64,000 nucleotides of DNA from Beta vulgaris subsp. vulgaris (Eukaryota; Streptophyta; Magnoliopsida; Caryophyllales; Amaranthaceae), in the NCBI RefSeq assembly GCF_026745355.1, contig NC_079206.1, positions 43,593,342 to 43,657,341 on the forward strand, in the 5' to 3' direction. Of the stretch, positions 21,887-34,704 are shown one piece after another. The notes beneath the pieces are model-generated. The model was not told where the DNA came from. It made no database searches and saw only the letters and a program-made list of their open reading frames with translations. Made by a program: the position numbers and the translations under genes. The number at the start of each line of letters is the position of its first letter. Position 1 is the stretch's first letter.

Positions 21887-24800
21887 TTAAATAATTCCAG
21901 CCTGTTGTAAAACTTCGTAGCATACAAAATTTTGTGTTTCTGTGTCGCAACTTGTATGTTGTTCATTGGGTTTAATAACAACTCGAATGTCATGGCTTTT
22001 TCTTGCACGGGATAAAGCAACATAAAGTTGGCCATGGGAGAAAACTGACCGCGGTAGATATATACCAACTTTGTCAAGAGTTTGACCTTGAGCCTTTTTT
22101 ATTGTCATAGCAAAACTCAGTCGGATGGGAAATTGTTTTCTCCTGAAATGAAATGGATATTTATCCACAGCAGATGGTTGTAATGGAATACGTGGTATGA
22201 AAACACGTTCGCCTTTGTGATGTCCTACAATAATTTCGGCATCAATTACATTAGGTGAAAAAGCTTTACAAAGCAGCCTGGTGCCGTTGCAAAGTCCCGA
22301 TGTTGGATCTAGGTTACGCAGAAGTATGATAGGACTGTTTTTTTCAGAACTAAATGGTGGGGTGGAAAGCCATTTGGTAGCAGACTGTTTAGAAATTCAA
22401 TTGGATAATCATTTGCCGAATTGCCTATCGCTTCGTCAAAAATTCTGTATTCGTATGCGTCTCCTGGCTGTCTGTGAACTAAATTCGAATTAATAATTTC
22501 GGCCTCTTCATTTGTTGGTGTTAAAATAGCTTTTGCTGCCGTAGATAATGTACGTGTGTTCATAGTATCAATATCTGGATATATCGCATCAATTAGTTGA
22601 TCAACAGAGAGAGTTTCATTGTGATAAGGTATCACAAGTGACTTCGGCATGGTATATATCTTCCGTTTTCATAAGGTGGAGCTCCTTCACCCAATTGTAG
22701 AAGGAATTCACTGAAAGCAGGATCATGAATTGCCCTCATATTTTGCTTTAGGTGAATCTTCTCAAGTATTGTCCATAATGGAGACATGACAAAGCTTGCA
22801 TTGATGGCTTCTTGTAATGTACTTTTAGGTATGACCGGTAATACTTGCCTGAAATCACCTCCGAAAACCAACTTTCCACCAAATAACAAGTCGTTCGAAC
22901 ATATATCTCTTAATGTTCTTTCAAGGTATTCTATAGTTTGTCGTCTTGCCATAGATGCTTCATCCCAAATAATTAATCTTGACATACGAATTAACTCTGC
23001 AAGTGCACTTTGTTTTGAAATTTGGGGATTTTGATTTTCATCAATATCTAACGGAATTTTAAATCGAGAATTAGCTGTTCTACCACCTGCAATATTTGAT
23101 GCTGCTATTCCGGATGTAGCAACAGCTAAAAGCAATTATTCCTTGTGCTCTTAAATTTGCAAGCAATGTAGAGTATAAGAATGTCTTTCCAGTCCCACCA
23201 GGACCATCAACAAAGTAAGCTCCGGGTTTATTGTGAATAACTCTATCATATATTCTAGCATATGCAATTTTTTGCTCGGTTAAGCAAATCAACGGCACTT
23301 ACCTCTTCAACAGAGATTGGGATTCGAAGCTCTTCTTCAATTTCTTTCATCTTTTTTTCTTCATAGCTTTCTTCAACTTTCAGTCCTCCGAAGTCAAAAC
23401 TATCAAAGCTTTTTCCCATTGATTCAATGAGGTAAGAAATATTTTTAAGTGTCATTTGTTGTACTTTTCGTGCATTTTTCGGGAAAGAGTAACTGTAGTC
23501 TTCTGATAATGCGGAATAGAATTTATCCCACAATGATCTCGGACTTCTCGGTTGACAATATATAAGTAAAGTGGCAAATAATCTGCGTAGAACAAATGGT
23601 GTTTGAAAATGTGTAGCTTCTTCCATACATTTTTCTATGGAATCATCAGCTTCAAGAAGTCCGTGTCGATATGCTGCTTCACGAAATGTTGAACATTTGG
23701 TTGTATTAACAATAAGCAAATCTTCAAATGATTGAGGCCCCCTGATGTGAGTGAGTAACAGGCGCAAATAGTATCGTTCTCCTTCGACAGGATTCGCATA
23801 GATTAGTCGTCCTATGGCAAACCCTCGTTGACGAGGACTCCAAAATCGCTCATTTTTCTTCGGATTCCAAACATAATGCTCCGAAAATTGTTCATATAGT
23901 AGAAGTCAAGAATTTCGATCCGTTCGATTTCTTTCAAAGAAAGCAGTCAACATGGTTCGTCTTCTACTGTTATTCTCAGCTATATCTTCCAGACGTTCTT
24001 CTGATCTGTATGTCACGGTTTGCATATTTGGAAGATGTACTTGTAGTGCAACGATGTTTGGATATATATCATTGAGAAGAAATCTGAAAATCCGCCAAGC
24101 AGCTTCCGGAGGTGATATCCATCTTGCAGATTGATATGCACTAATCTCATCAGCATGATTTTTATTTGTTGCGTTGGTAACAGCAAACAATACACGATCA
24201 TGTCCTTTATAAATATATTTATATAAATACTTGACAGCCTTTATTGTCGAACAAATTTCCACATTTATATGGCAATCATATTTGGCTAACAAAAAGGATT
24301 ATAAGGGATTACCCATCGATTATCCAATAGTATTCCACGTATCCGAGCTTGTCTGCCATCATCACGACGCCGATAAATGGGAAAGGAATTGCGACCATTA
24401 GTTGTCATCTCCGCAAAGTTACGAGGATACTTATTCTTGCAATTATCATCTCTCATACAAACATTTTTCGGATTATCTCTGCCACAAGGACCATGCATCA
24501 TATGTTTCAAAACAGCTTCATAAATATGAGGATTCAATGATCTATCAGGAATTTCAGCGCATACATAAGCATCATATTGATCCGGACTTCGAATTTTACT
24601 TTTCGAATCCAATATGATAAGAAAATGAGCATGTGGTAATCCTCGTTTTTGAAATTCAACTACATATACGAATGCCGCAACGTTACCAAACAATTTTCCC
24701 TCAACAATATCTTTTTAAACTTCGTCAATTTCGCTCTGAAGACTCGGGATATAAGATCTGGTCTATTTTGTACTTCTTCATGGGGGAGCAATTCTCTTTT

Positions 24801-26339
24801 AATTTCTGACCACTGAGGATTGCACGTCATCGTAATAAAGAAATCTGGTTTTCCATAACGTCTCACTAAAGCCATTGCATCAAGATATCTACGACGCATG
24901 TCTCGTGGACCACCTATGAAAGATGGAGGGAGAATAAAAGGGCGTCCAATATTGGACCCTTCGGTTTCTCCAAGATGTAAACTATCAATTATTCCTTGAT
25001 AGAGTTCAGCACGAATAGTATCTTGATTGCACCTTATAAAATCAAGACGGGTCATCTCAATTTTGATGTACATGTCAACAATAAATTGTTGAAGTAGTCG
25101 TCCACAACGAAGCAAAAGTGACGTTTGTCCAATTCGGATTTGGAATTGATAGCAATAATATTCTCTACAAGAAACCTTTCTATTCGATGAAGAAGATTGA
25201 GCAACTGTATTGATTTAAAGAATGTTTTATCAGTCGAATGCTAACAATTTTTTTAATAATAAGAACGTAATTAAAATAATTTTTAGCGGACAAACCTTGT
25301 TCTTCAGCTTCAACTAAATCATCAATAGTTTGGACTAAGACTTCATTGATAGGAAATGTTGAACATCTCTATCGATGTTGACGACCACTGGAACTACGAT
25401 ATATATTTTGATGCCATCCAGTTTCGCCGTAAGGGAATATAACAGGGTATTGTAGAGGATCGTAACATCCATAATAGTGACACACACGTTGACTTGAACC
25501 TGAATGTGGTCGTACGATAATATCATGAGTCAGTGGTTGTGACGAACCACCATCTTCAACCCAAATAGCGGCTACTTGAGATGCAACTGAGGCGTTATGA
25601 GTACGCTGATTGTGGTTGGGGTCTGAACGAATCACTATCCGACTGGTGTCATTAATATGCTGGTCTTTTAGTGATCGAAAAAAATTTGCATACGGATTTG
25701 ATTCCATTACTCGCATCAAAGTGGAAATAACACTTGGCAGCAATTTAGAAGAACTTTGGACCCGGTACTCCATTTCCATCTCGGTGTCGAAAAAATATAA
25801 TTGTAGATATCGTGGAGCTTGTTCATTCTAAAGTAGGTCGTTAATATAATGGTACACTTGCCCTTGAACTTTAAAAGTGTATATTCCATGATCTCTTCGG
25901 GCAAGTTCTTTGTCTTTTTTTACTCCAAAAGATGTAAATGAAAATAGACTGCTATATAGCATTATATATTGCCTAAAGTTTTTTGAATCATCATCTGTTG
26001 ATAAAAATAATCTATAAAGATCCGGCTGTATTAAATTACTTGCTAGACGAATATCTCCCTCGTTGCAACAGAATTTCGTAGATTCACCTTCCAGAAGCTT
26101 AGCACCACAATGTTGACATGTGGACGGAATTGGAAGAATATAAGGTTCATGTGGTGTTTTTTTAGTACCTTGTATAAGATGAAAACCATTTAATATGAAA
26201 ATATTTAACACAATATGATATAGTATGTATTTTGGAAATATGTTTGGTTAAAAAAAAACACAACCTGAAGTATTAGGACGAACTTTAGATGAAGTTTTTT
26301 GCCACGCGAAGTTGATGCTTCGTTTTCTTTATAACTCAT
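21887..26339 (-). pseudogene. Helitron Rep/helicase (RepHel), frameshifted
   Basis: Starts MSYKENEASTSRG at 26339, then after a short intron CQHCGAKLLEGES (N-terminal zinc-finger-like segment). The HUH nickase core is EFQKRGLPHAHFLI (near 24625-24660), and the active-site Tyr region is KYLYKYIYKGHD (near 24200-24235). The Pif1-like helicase has GPGGTGKT (Walker A, near 23185-23207), IIWDEASMARRQ (Walker B), FGGDFRQVLPVIP, AILTPTNEEAEIIN and FSHGQLYVALSRAR, ending LQQAGII-stop at 21887. Single-base shifts occur near 24716, 24290, 23283, 23130, 22655 and 22345, with stops near 25829, 25370 and 23908. Several shifts fall in A/T homopolymers. It would nick and unwind the Helitron DNA; as written it is not translatable as one protein. 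Confidence 0.88.
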
Positions 26340-27126
26340 ACCTAGTGCTTTTGAAAATCTAATCGTAGTACATGATACAAAATAAAAGCACATATAATAT
26401 TTAGAAAGTCCCTATCAAATTATCAAAGTTGAAAAGAAAATAAATATATAATAGAGTATATGCATAAAAACTACTCTATGCAGATAACATACCTACAGAA
26501 TCATTGAATGAGTTATCTTTCGTTGCTAGCCGATTTGTATTCAATATCTACAATTTCATATATTTTGTCAATTAGATAATTTTTTTTGTATTGTATATTT
26601 TGAACCATAAGTTAAGTCTAAAAACATAGTATATTCTTATTGATTTAGAGGTATCTAGATTGGCAGATGTATGTACAATTGAAGTTTGTTCACTTTGGAA
26701 TTCTGAATATTGATTTGATACGTAATTATATAGTATGAAAGTAATAACGTTACAATATTGATCACAAAATTGCAATAACTATATATAAATTACAAATCAA
26801 ATTGAGTTTGTTAGCTATGTAATTGCAACTATTGTAATTTAATAAAGAAATGAAAGATGATCCTCAACATGTCTTTTTCTTCCTAAAGCTACATTACTAT
26901 TTCTAAAGTGCTCAAAGATGCTATGGATTTTGGTGAAGACAAAGAGGTACTTAAGTTGTGGATGGAGAAGCATTATTATGGATATTTTAGTACGAGACTT
27001 TATTTACATAATTATTTATAAGTTCATTATTATCACAATTTATTATCGCCTACCATATAGATTGTTATAGTTATAAATGCAGATGGAGGTGTAGCAAATC
27101 TTTTACTGGTATTTTAGTTTGACAAG
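26340..27126. other. Helitron interior, upstream of RepHel
   Basis: AT-rich, no gene seen. Probably contains the RepHel promoter; no convincing single TATA box can be picked out in such AT-rich DNA. Confidence 0.45.
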
Positions 27127-27128
27127 TA

Positions 27129-27445
27129 CTCCCTCCGTTTCCTAAAGAACTTCCCACTTACTGTTCCTACAGATACCAAGGAAAATCAAATTGTGTGGGG
27201 CATGGTGTGAGTAAAGTAGGAGAGAGAAAGGGATTAAATAAATAAACAAATAAAAAAGGGTTAAAGTAGGAGAGAGAAAGTGAGTAAAATTGAATTAGTA
27301 ATGTAATGGTGGACCATATGATAGTGACATGAGAGGGTAAATAGGGAAATTTGTTTTGTTAAATAAGGAATAAAGCAAAAGAGGGAAGATCTTTTGGAAA
27401 CACCCTTAAACGGAAAAAGGGAAGATCTTTAGGAAACGGAGGGAG
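27129..27445. mobile_element. Stowaway MITE
   Basis: 317 bp. Ends CTCCCTCCGTTTCCTAAAGA and, reverse-complemented at the right, CTCCCTCCGTTTCCTAAAGA. TA duplications lie at 27127-27128 and 27446-27447. CTCCCTCCGTT ends with TA duplications define Stowaway (Tc1/mariner-powered) MITEs. The interior is non-coding. Confidence 0.93.
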
Positions 27446-28805
27446 TAATAATTATTGGAATTATGCGTGAGAAATAGATGGCACCAGAAAGTTCTTTGTG
27501 GATTATAGATGCTAATGAATGGAAGAAGTCATTGTAGATGAGCTTTTTGGCCAAACTTAAAGAATTTAGAAAATGAATCTAGCAAACATTACAATCATAT
27601 TCGTACTGTTAGTTTTGCATATTTTTGAACAAGTTAATACATCAAAAACTCATAGTTTGTTAATTATGTCCTCAAAAGTAAAAATAAAACAACTTTTTTT
27701 GAACAGTCTGTAAGTAATTGGTGCATTTAATATTCACCATATAGTTTTTTTTTTAAAATTGTGGTATAATATAGGGAGTTATAGTATATTATGATGAAAA
27801 TCTATTTTATTTTTTTCATGTTTAAATTAACATTTTTATAGATTAACATGTAAAATAGAAAACTAAGAATTTAATATATGTTCTATACTAAAATTTATGA
27901 TAATATGTATTTAATAATTTAAATTGAGAAATCCTTTTTAATATTTATTTTTTTTCCTTTCATTATGTATTTAAGTAATTAGTACGTTAAGTGGTACCCA
28001 TGTATTTAAAATACAATATTTTATTTTTTGTTATATAATATAGGATGCTATAATACAATATGATAAAAATTTATATCACTTTTACATTGAAATTAACATA
28101 TGTAAAGACTGATAATTCAATTGAAAAATTACAAATTAAATTTTACATTGTAAAATGAATTTTGCTTTTGCATAATAAATTTTGGTAACTATATTACAAT
28201 TTGTTTAAATTTAAAATAATAATTATTCGTTTTTTTCGTAATTTTTGTATCCGTGTGACAAAAATGTATATCACTTTTTTTTATTGAAATTAACATATTT
28301 AAAGAATAATATGTTAATTTCTAAATTAGAAGTTAGATTTACATTTTGTAATGAAATTTGCTATTGCATAATACATTTCGGTAACTATCACTACAATTTA
28401 TTTAAATTTTCAATAATAATTCTTCCTTTTTCCGTGAATTTTTGCATCCGTGATGAGTGGGTTATCTCCTTTTTCATGTTCTATACTTTTTAGAATGAAA
28501 TGTTAATATAATAAGAGAAGAAAGATTATTACATAGAAGTAATCCATTATTTAATGTTATTTTTATTACATAGTAGCATTTATTTTAGCAACTTACATGT
28601 TTTTCTTTTAGGACAAATTAGAAATGTGTCATTATTCTAACCACCATCTATTAGAAAAAGAATAAATTGTCTCATTTACTATGCGTGACATAAAATATTA
28701 CTATTGATTATATATGATTTTATTTGTAATAGTTTTCTTTGCCTCTAGAATATCTTTTAACTGTTGATATGTAAAATTTCTAATAGTTGTTATTTTATGT
28801 GAAGT

Positions 28806-29105
28806 TAATATATTCTTTTTTTTTTTGTATTAGTATATAAGAACTTGAATATGAAAGTTTTTAAAAATTGTAAAGACCTAGTTTAAGATTAATTTAGGTG
28901 TGTATAGAATAGCTAATATCTGAAAAACAACCAAGATAATGAAATAATTAGTTTCCCACTGTTTAGTTAGTATATTCTCTTTTTTTTTATTAGTATATGA
29001 GAACTTGAATATGAAAGTTTTTAAAAATTGTAAAAACCTAGTTTAAGATTAATTTAGGTGTGTATAGAACAACTAATATCTGAAAAACAACCAAGATAAT
29101 GAAAG
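28806..29105. repeat. Tandem duplication, about 160 bp unit
   Basis: Two copies containing GAACTTGAATATGAAAGTTT and ACCTAGTTTAAGATTAATTT, at about 28806-28942 and 28968-29105, with few differences. Non-coding. Confidence 0.8.
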
Positions 29106-30954
29106 CTAAACAAATTTGACAGTGCATAAAGCTAATGCTGACAAGGCATAACTATGATAATTATTAAGACAATAACATCTATAGCAGCCATCTTTCTTAC
29201 AATATGTTATTTGAAAATCAATAAGCCTATAACAAATTACAAAAAGAAGAAAAGCCATTCAAAATCAAATACTTTAAGTGATTATGTGATCACTTTGGCT
29301 GTTTGAGGCTTGTTTAACAATCGTAGCTACTTTTAACGTTGTTCACCATGACAAGACTTAAATTTTTAGTGACATTTCAAATAGATCTCCAGCGGCAAGA
29401 CATATTTTTATTTGAAAATATTTACAAATATTTAAAAATAACATTGTATCACTTCAACATATAATGTTTCTTCTTTATTTCTAATTCATATTTGAAGATA
29501 TGAACTGAGATATTTACAAAATAAAATATATATGACACATAATATTATACAAATGAACAAAAAATATAGATACATATTAAAAAGATTGCATAAGCATAAA
29601 AAAATTTACATATCATGAAAATTATACCTTATGTCTTCTTTCTTCTTTTTATATGTCAACACTAAAGTGATTTACGTATGAATGATCATCCGTATTTTCT
29701 TTTGTTGGTTATATATTTTTTTCAATGTTTGAAAGGTTGCATACCATCTAGGTTGAGTCGTACATTTACATTTATAGACAAACTCATTAACATGGTGCCA
29801 AAATTTGCATATGATATACTTTTTTTTTATCTAATAGATAGATTTTATGGAAATTTGTTTCAGCACCGCTTTGTAACTTACAACCAGAAAAATACAAAAA
29901 AGTTTAATAAATATGAGAGATTAAAAAAAAAAAAGAAGGAAAAGAACGTAATATTAATCTTATCCTACATTGCATATATAATATAATATGAATGGAAAAA
30001 TAATTCATCATATTGCTTATTTTTAATGTTATTATAATAATTTATTGTTTACACTTATTTAATATAATAAGTGAATTGTTGTATACGTTATTATGTTAAT
30101 GTAATTAAGAGGCATTTTATATAAAAGAAAAAATTATTCCTAATTAAAAAACTTCATGCAAGTAAAAAAAAAAGTTCAAATAGATAACAAATGTAATTTT
30201 AAGTTGGAGAGAATGAGAACAAAATGAACTTTACAAATATTAATTATAAAATTAATTTCTACTTATCTCAAAATATCAGAGAAGATAATTTTTAGTTTAA
30301 CATTCTCATGCAATGGTGACAAATTTATGATATTTGTTAGCCTATAAAACAACTATACGACTTTTAAGAAACTTTCTTTATGGATTGCAATCCTCATCTC
30401 CATCCATATGAAATCAAAACAAATGCAATTTTATTGATATAGACAATAATATTTGTTGAAATAGTTTTTTGAAATAAATATAATTGCATTAATGTAGCTA
30501 AATCTTATCTCATAGTGTAAGATAAAATTATCTTGAGTTCAATATTTCAATACAAACAAAAGAAAATAACGATAATGTAGGCCGTATAAAAACAATCACA
30601 TACATCTTTAATAACTTTATTGGACCACAAGAATCTTCAGCTGCATCTATATCGGGTAACGATAACTTCAAGCCATATGAAGATAATAACATCTATCAAG
30701 TACTTAGGTTGAATTACTAAGAAAATGAGTTGGATATAATATATAGATACTCATTCAGTTGAAATGAAGTCTTCCACTATACACGTCGCTTTGTGAATAA
30801 TCTGAAAATCATATATTTCATACATGTATCAGTGTATACAAATAAATAACCGACCTATATTGAGACAATGGATTTGAAGATGCTAGATGGCTACAATTTG
30901 TAGTTTGTATTTTAGATTTGGATAAGAACAAGTAATATGGTTAATATGAGGTTG

Positions 30955-31385
30955 AAGAAATAGAAAGAAAACCTCATAGTTGATGTATGTTATGGTAGGT
31001 TATATTCTCAAAACTAAGGAAAGAAACAAAGATATAAATCTATTGTGCTTGTGAATTTTGAAGAAGACAAAAAAAATGAATAATACTAAGAAGTGACTAA
31101 TGAAAACACTATTCAAACAACAGAACTTTGAGTAAAAACAAAATCTGATGTATTATAAGATAACGCAAAAAGACAAAAATCATATCTTGCAGTGAATTTT
31201 GGGAACAAAATTTAATTGATAGAAGGGAAGAAAACCTCATAATAGATCGATGTATGTTACGTTGGATTATATTTTCAAAACTTGGGAAAAAAACAAAGAT
31301 GTAGATCTATCACACTTGTGAAATTTTGAAGAAGACAAAAAAAAAGGAATAGTACTAAGAAGTGACTAATGAAAACACCAAAATA
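30955..31385. repeat. Direct repeat, about 155 bp, two copies
   Basis: Copies at about 30958-31112 and 31222-31378 share GAAGAAGACAAAAAAA and ACTAAGAAGTGACTAATGAA, with more divergence than the 28.8 kb pair. Non-coding. Confidence 0.75.
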
Positions 31386-32888
31386 CATAGTGTTGTCAAA
31401 TCATACACATCAAGACAACATGTGATTTTTGTTATGTATTACATATTTGTGACACTATTTCATGCATCCATCAAGATACAAAATATAACCATCATATACA
31501 ACTTACAAAACAATTAATTTAATCCTAGGAATCTTATTTCGGTAAGATTCGGTAAGTATTTATAATGCTTAACAATCTTAGGAAGACAAATCTAATATTG
31601 TCAATAATTTTGAGTTGTAAATATTAAAACAAACTAAAGAAATCATAATTTTGACTGCCAACAATTGTAACAAGAATTAAATTAATTCACGTAATTTTCA
31701 CTCTTAAACATTCACAATAGTAGTGCAAATTAATATTACATGGTCGTGCATATCAAAAGGGAAAAAATTTTGACTACTCACCTCAAAGTTAACACTTTTG
31801 GTAGTCGTTCTTAGTTTGTAAAGGTATGCTTTCAAGTTTCCTATACTCTTACCCAAGTTATCGATACAATATTGTCTAAAACCTACAAACAATATACATC
31901 AAGACAAGTAAATTAAATATAATCAAATGTGGAAGATAAAAACCAAAACCCACCAAAGGAACACAATTTTACGATAAATTTATGAAATCACAAAGTACAA
32001 ACCATCAAACAAATGAAATTTCTAAAATTGTAATTAATTCCACAAACTCATTGTCAAAATTCGTATAGCCTTAAATTGCTCCATAAACTATAAAAATTCA
32101 TAAATATAAATGACAAAACAAACAATAATATAAGCTGAATAACTAAGATGATACAAACTCACCGTACTTAATCAAACCACATAACCATCTAATTTATCGT
32201 AGCTCAACCAACACTATATCAATTAATGTACCATAATTTTATAATGAAATCTACTAATCATAATCCCAACTTTACCAAAGATCATATTTTGGTTATTCAA
32301 TGTTTATTGTAAATGGATACATCACCCCAAAATTTGAACCAAAGAATACGCTCGTAATCTACTTCCATGAATATTTTGTTATACTATACAATAAAACTTT
32401 TAAGAACATACAACATTCCACACATGCAAATTGGGAATTAAAATACCATGGAAGTAGTTGTTGTAGGCTATCAAATACAAAAAATACGTAATTTTAGTTA
32501 TCTAACACAACTTGATCATGATTAATTATGGAAGTATAATATAGGTTTTTCTAGCATAGACTTAAATTATGCATAGGTATCCTATACGTCTCTCTTATAA
32601 CATTTTTTTTTGCAAATTATAACAACTAAATAAAGTTTCATTACAAGTACTAATAAAGTTATAGTTTCATAAAGAGGAATGCCTAGGTTGAGTCGAATTT
32701 TTTTATTCTTTTCTTATGAATTAATAAAATTTAATACTAAATTATCAAAAAAAGTATTGAAAATAATGAATTTTATGCCTTATATTGCAGTGTTGTTATA
32801 TTGATGGAAATAGGGTACCTGATGATATTTCCACATGTTTTCAAGCTATTGTTATCCTAGTGTTTCAATTTCAATTTTGTTATTTCAG

Positions 32889-33122
32889 GGCCAGGACAAT
32901 TATCTCTTGGATTCATCACCATCCATTCGGTTTTTGCTGAAGTTGTTGAAACCAATAGTTGTTGAAACTGGCCCAGACAAAGCACCGAGCATCAGCCAGA
33001 AACTTCTTGTGCTGCGGAAGGATATGCTTCTCTCGCACGATATGACAAATAGGGTAGATTCAAACTCCACTGCGATAATCCAGAAGGTTCTGGAGACTCT
33101 TGTAAGTTGCAAGGACTTGAAA
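32889..33122 (+). pseudogene. Captured exon resembling WAPL cohesin-release factor
   Basis: A plus-strand 78-codon open exon preceded by TTATTTCAG, opposite in orientation to the Helitron genes. The peptide includes FLLKLLKPIV, KAPSISQKLLVLRKD and IIQKVLETLVSCKDLK. This matches my recollection of an internal segment of plant WAPL (wings apart-like), a nuclear protein that releases cohesin from chromosomes. Helitrons commonly pick up host exons, often near the 5' end as here (the Helitron 5' end is at 33691). The base composition (GC-richer, Cys/Lys codons) contrasts with the AT-rich surroundings. The exon continues into duplicated low-complexity DNA with no donor that I can choose confidently. 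Confidence 0.55.
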
Positions 33123-33580
33123 GCTCCGGCGAAAACGACGATAACCATGATAATAATGGCGCTAAACTACGATGACGATGAAGAGAGAGAAAAAATCTGG
33201 AAGTTAACTAACCAACATGAATAACATCATCCCACTTTGGTCGAGCTCCGGCGAAAACGACAGCGATGGCCATGATAATAATGGTGATAATTACGATGAC
33301 GATGAAGAGAGAGAAAAATCTGAAAGTTAAGTTTGGTAATTTGGTAAAAATGATGAAGGGAGAAGAAGCAAAAAAAATGAGGACAGAGATTCACAGGTTG
33401 AATAGTACCATTCTTCCCATTCTTTCATATTTTGCCATTAAAAAAAAATGGGAAAAAAAAAGGTAATAAGAAGAAATGATGAAGGAAGAAGAAGCAAAAA
33501 TTTGAGGAGAGAGATTCACGGGTTGAATAGTGTCACTGTTCCCATTCTTTTGTATTTTGCCATTAAAAAAAGGGAAAAAA
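33123..33580. repeat. Two successive tandem duplications near the Helitron 5' end
   Basis: First pair: CTCCGGCGAAAACGAC...ACGATGACGATGAAGAGAGA at about 33123-33190 and 33244-33312. Second pair: TGATGAAGG.AGAAGAAGC ...TTTGCCATTAAAAAAA at about 33349-33446 and 33477-33570. Non-coding after the captured exon. Confidence 0.75.
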
Positions 33581-33691
33581 GAGGTTAATAAGATAATGAA
33601 TGGCAGTCTGGTAATTATGTGAAGGAACTGGTCGGTGCCCCTACCCCTGGACAGCCGAAACCCAAGTTCCCTTTTTATATAAGATATAAGA

Positions 33692-34629
33692 TATAAAATT
33701 GTTTTTCGATTTTATCAAAGATATTTTAAAAAGATATTTTTCCTAAAAACTAGCTAAAGTAAATAAATTATTTTATTTCCTAAAAACTGGATTACACGCC
33801 TAAAAAGATACTGCTACACGTTTTTGTAGTTAGTGGATTTAGTGGCTTAGTTAAATTATCCTCCAAGTATTTAATTAATTTAAATGAGTTTAATTATTCT
33901 CCAAGTTTTGTAAAACCACGTAATATGTTACTGCTTCCCTTATGGAGTGAAGTAGTGGATTAGTGGGATGGTTTACTTGACATGGAATAATTAATTTAAT
34001 TTATTTAATTAATTAATTAAAATCATGGAGATCATGTGATAATGGTTTAATTAGTGGAGAACATGTCTTGTCTTAATTGTCTATAAATAGGCGCCTAATT
34101 CATTTGAAAAAAGTGTGTCTGACTTAGCTAATTTGTCTTAGTTATCTAAAAGAGTCAGTGCCTTTTCCTTAAGAGAATTCATACTTACATCAATCGAGTT
34201 TATTACTCTTCCATTGTTTTACAAAGTGTATTTTTGAGAAAAGGGTTTGAGTGAACTCTTGTAAGTGTGAGAAGCTTTGAGTGAAGCAAGAGAAAGAGAA
34301 AGAGAAAGGAACTTCGAGTGAAGTTTGAGAGGAACGTCAGTTGTGGAAATTGTCGTTGGGAACTTGAGTTGAGTGACTTAAGTTGAGAATCGAGAGAAAA
34401 GTAATAGGTGGTAATCAGAGTTGTTTTGGCCTATTATAGTGGAAAGTTGTTTAAGATCCCTTGTGGTCGAGGTTGTTTCTTCCTACTGGGCCTAGGAAGT
34501 TTTTCCTCGCTAAATCTCTCGTGTTCCCATTGTTGTTCCCAAGTTTACTTTTAATTCCGCAAAAAGTATAGCTTTTTCTCTCACTATAATTCACCCCCCC
34601 CCCTCTTATAGTGCTCATATTATACAACA
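33692..34629 (+). repeat. Copia 3' LTR, second part
   Basis: Continues the LTR after the Helitron, with TATA box CTATAAATAG at 34081 and the end TATTATACAACA at 34629, followed by the CCAGA duplication. Together with 15461-16075 it makes 1,553 bp against 1,501 bp for the 5' LTR. Confidence 0.92.
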
Positions 34630-34704
34630 CCAGATTCAATCAAGCATGCTAAAATTGACATATCATTTGCTCAATAGGACATGAATTATGCTGAAATAAC
34701 TTAC

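Larger units (their letters stand above)
27448..32888. other. Helitron interior, AT-rich, tandemly duplicated
   Basis: No gene or RNA gene seen in 5.4 kb of very AT-rich DNA; open frames here are short and low-complexity. It contains local duplications, listed separately, and a triplicated motif with TATATCACTTTT...ATTGAAATTAACATAT near 28070, 28265 and, weaker, 27810. Confidence 0.55.
16076..33691 (-). mobile_element. Helitron, 17.6 kb, minus strand
   Basis: On the minus strand it begins TCTTATATCTTATATAAAAA (plus end 33691) and ends GGTCCAACTAG (plus 16076-16086). A 9-bp-stem hairpin lies 7 bases before the CTAG. TC at the 5' end, a hairpin plus CTRR at the 3' end, insertion between A and T, and no target duplication are the Helitron hallmarks. 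Joining 16075 to 33692 restores the Copia LTR (compare about 5530-5550 in the 5' LTR) with one mismatch around the joint, which fixes both ends. It carries Rep/helicase, RPA-like and three small ORFs, all minus, in its 3' half, plus a captured exon near its 5' end. Confidence 0.9.
4942..34629 (+). mobile_element. SIRE/Maximus-type Copia LTR retrotransposon
   Basis: Both ends carry LTRs beginning TGTTGACCC and ending TATTATACAACA. The target duplication is CCAGA (4937-4941 and 34630-34634). The internal order is PBS, gag, protease, integrase, RT, RNase H, env-like region, purine tract, which is the Copia order with the extra 3' ORF of the SIRE lineage. The span is 29.7 kb, but about 18.7 kb is the hAT (14330-15395) and the Helitron (16076-33691), leaving about 11 kb. 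All ORFs contain stops or shifts, so it is dead. The two LTRs differ by scattered substitutions and indels, so it is not a recent insertion. Confidence 0.92.
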
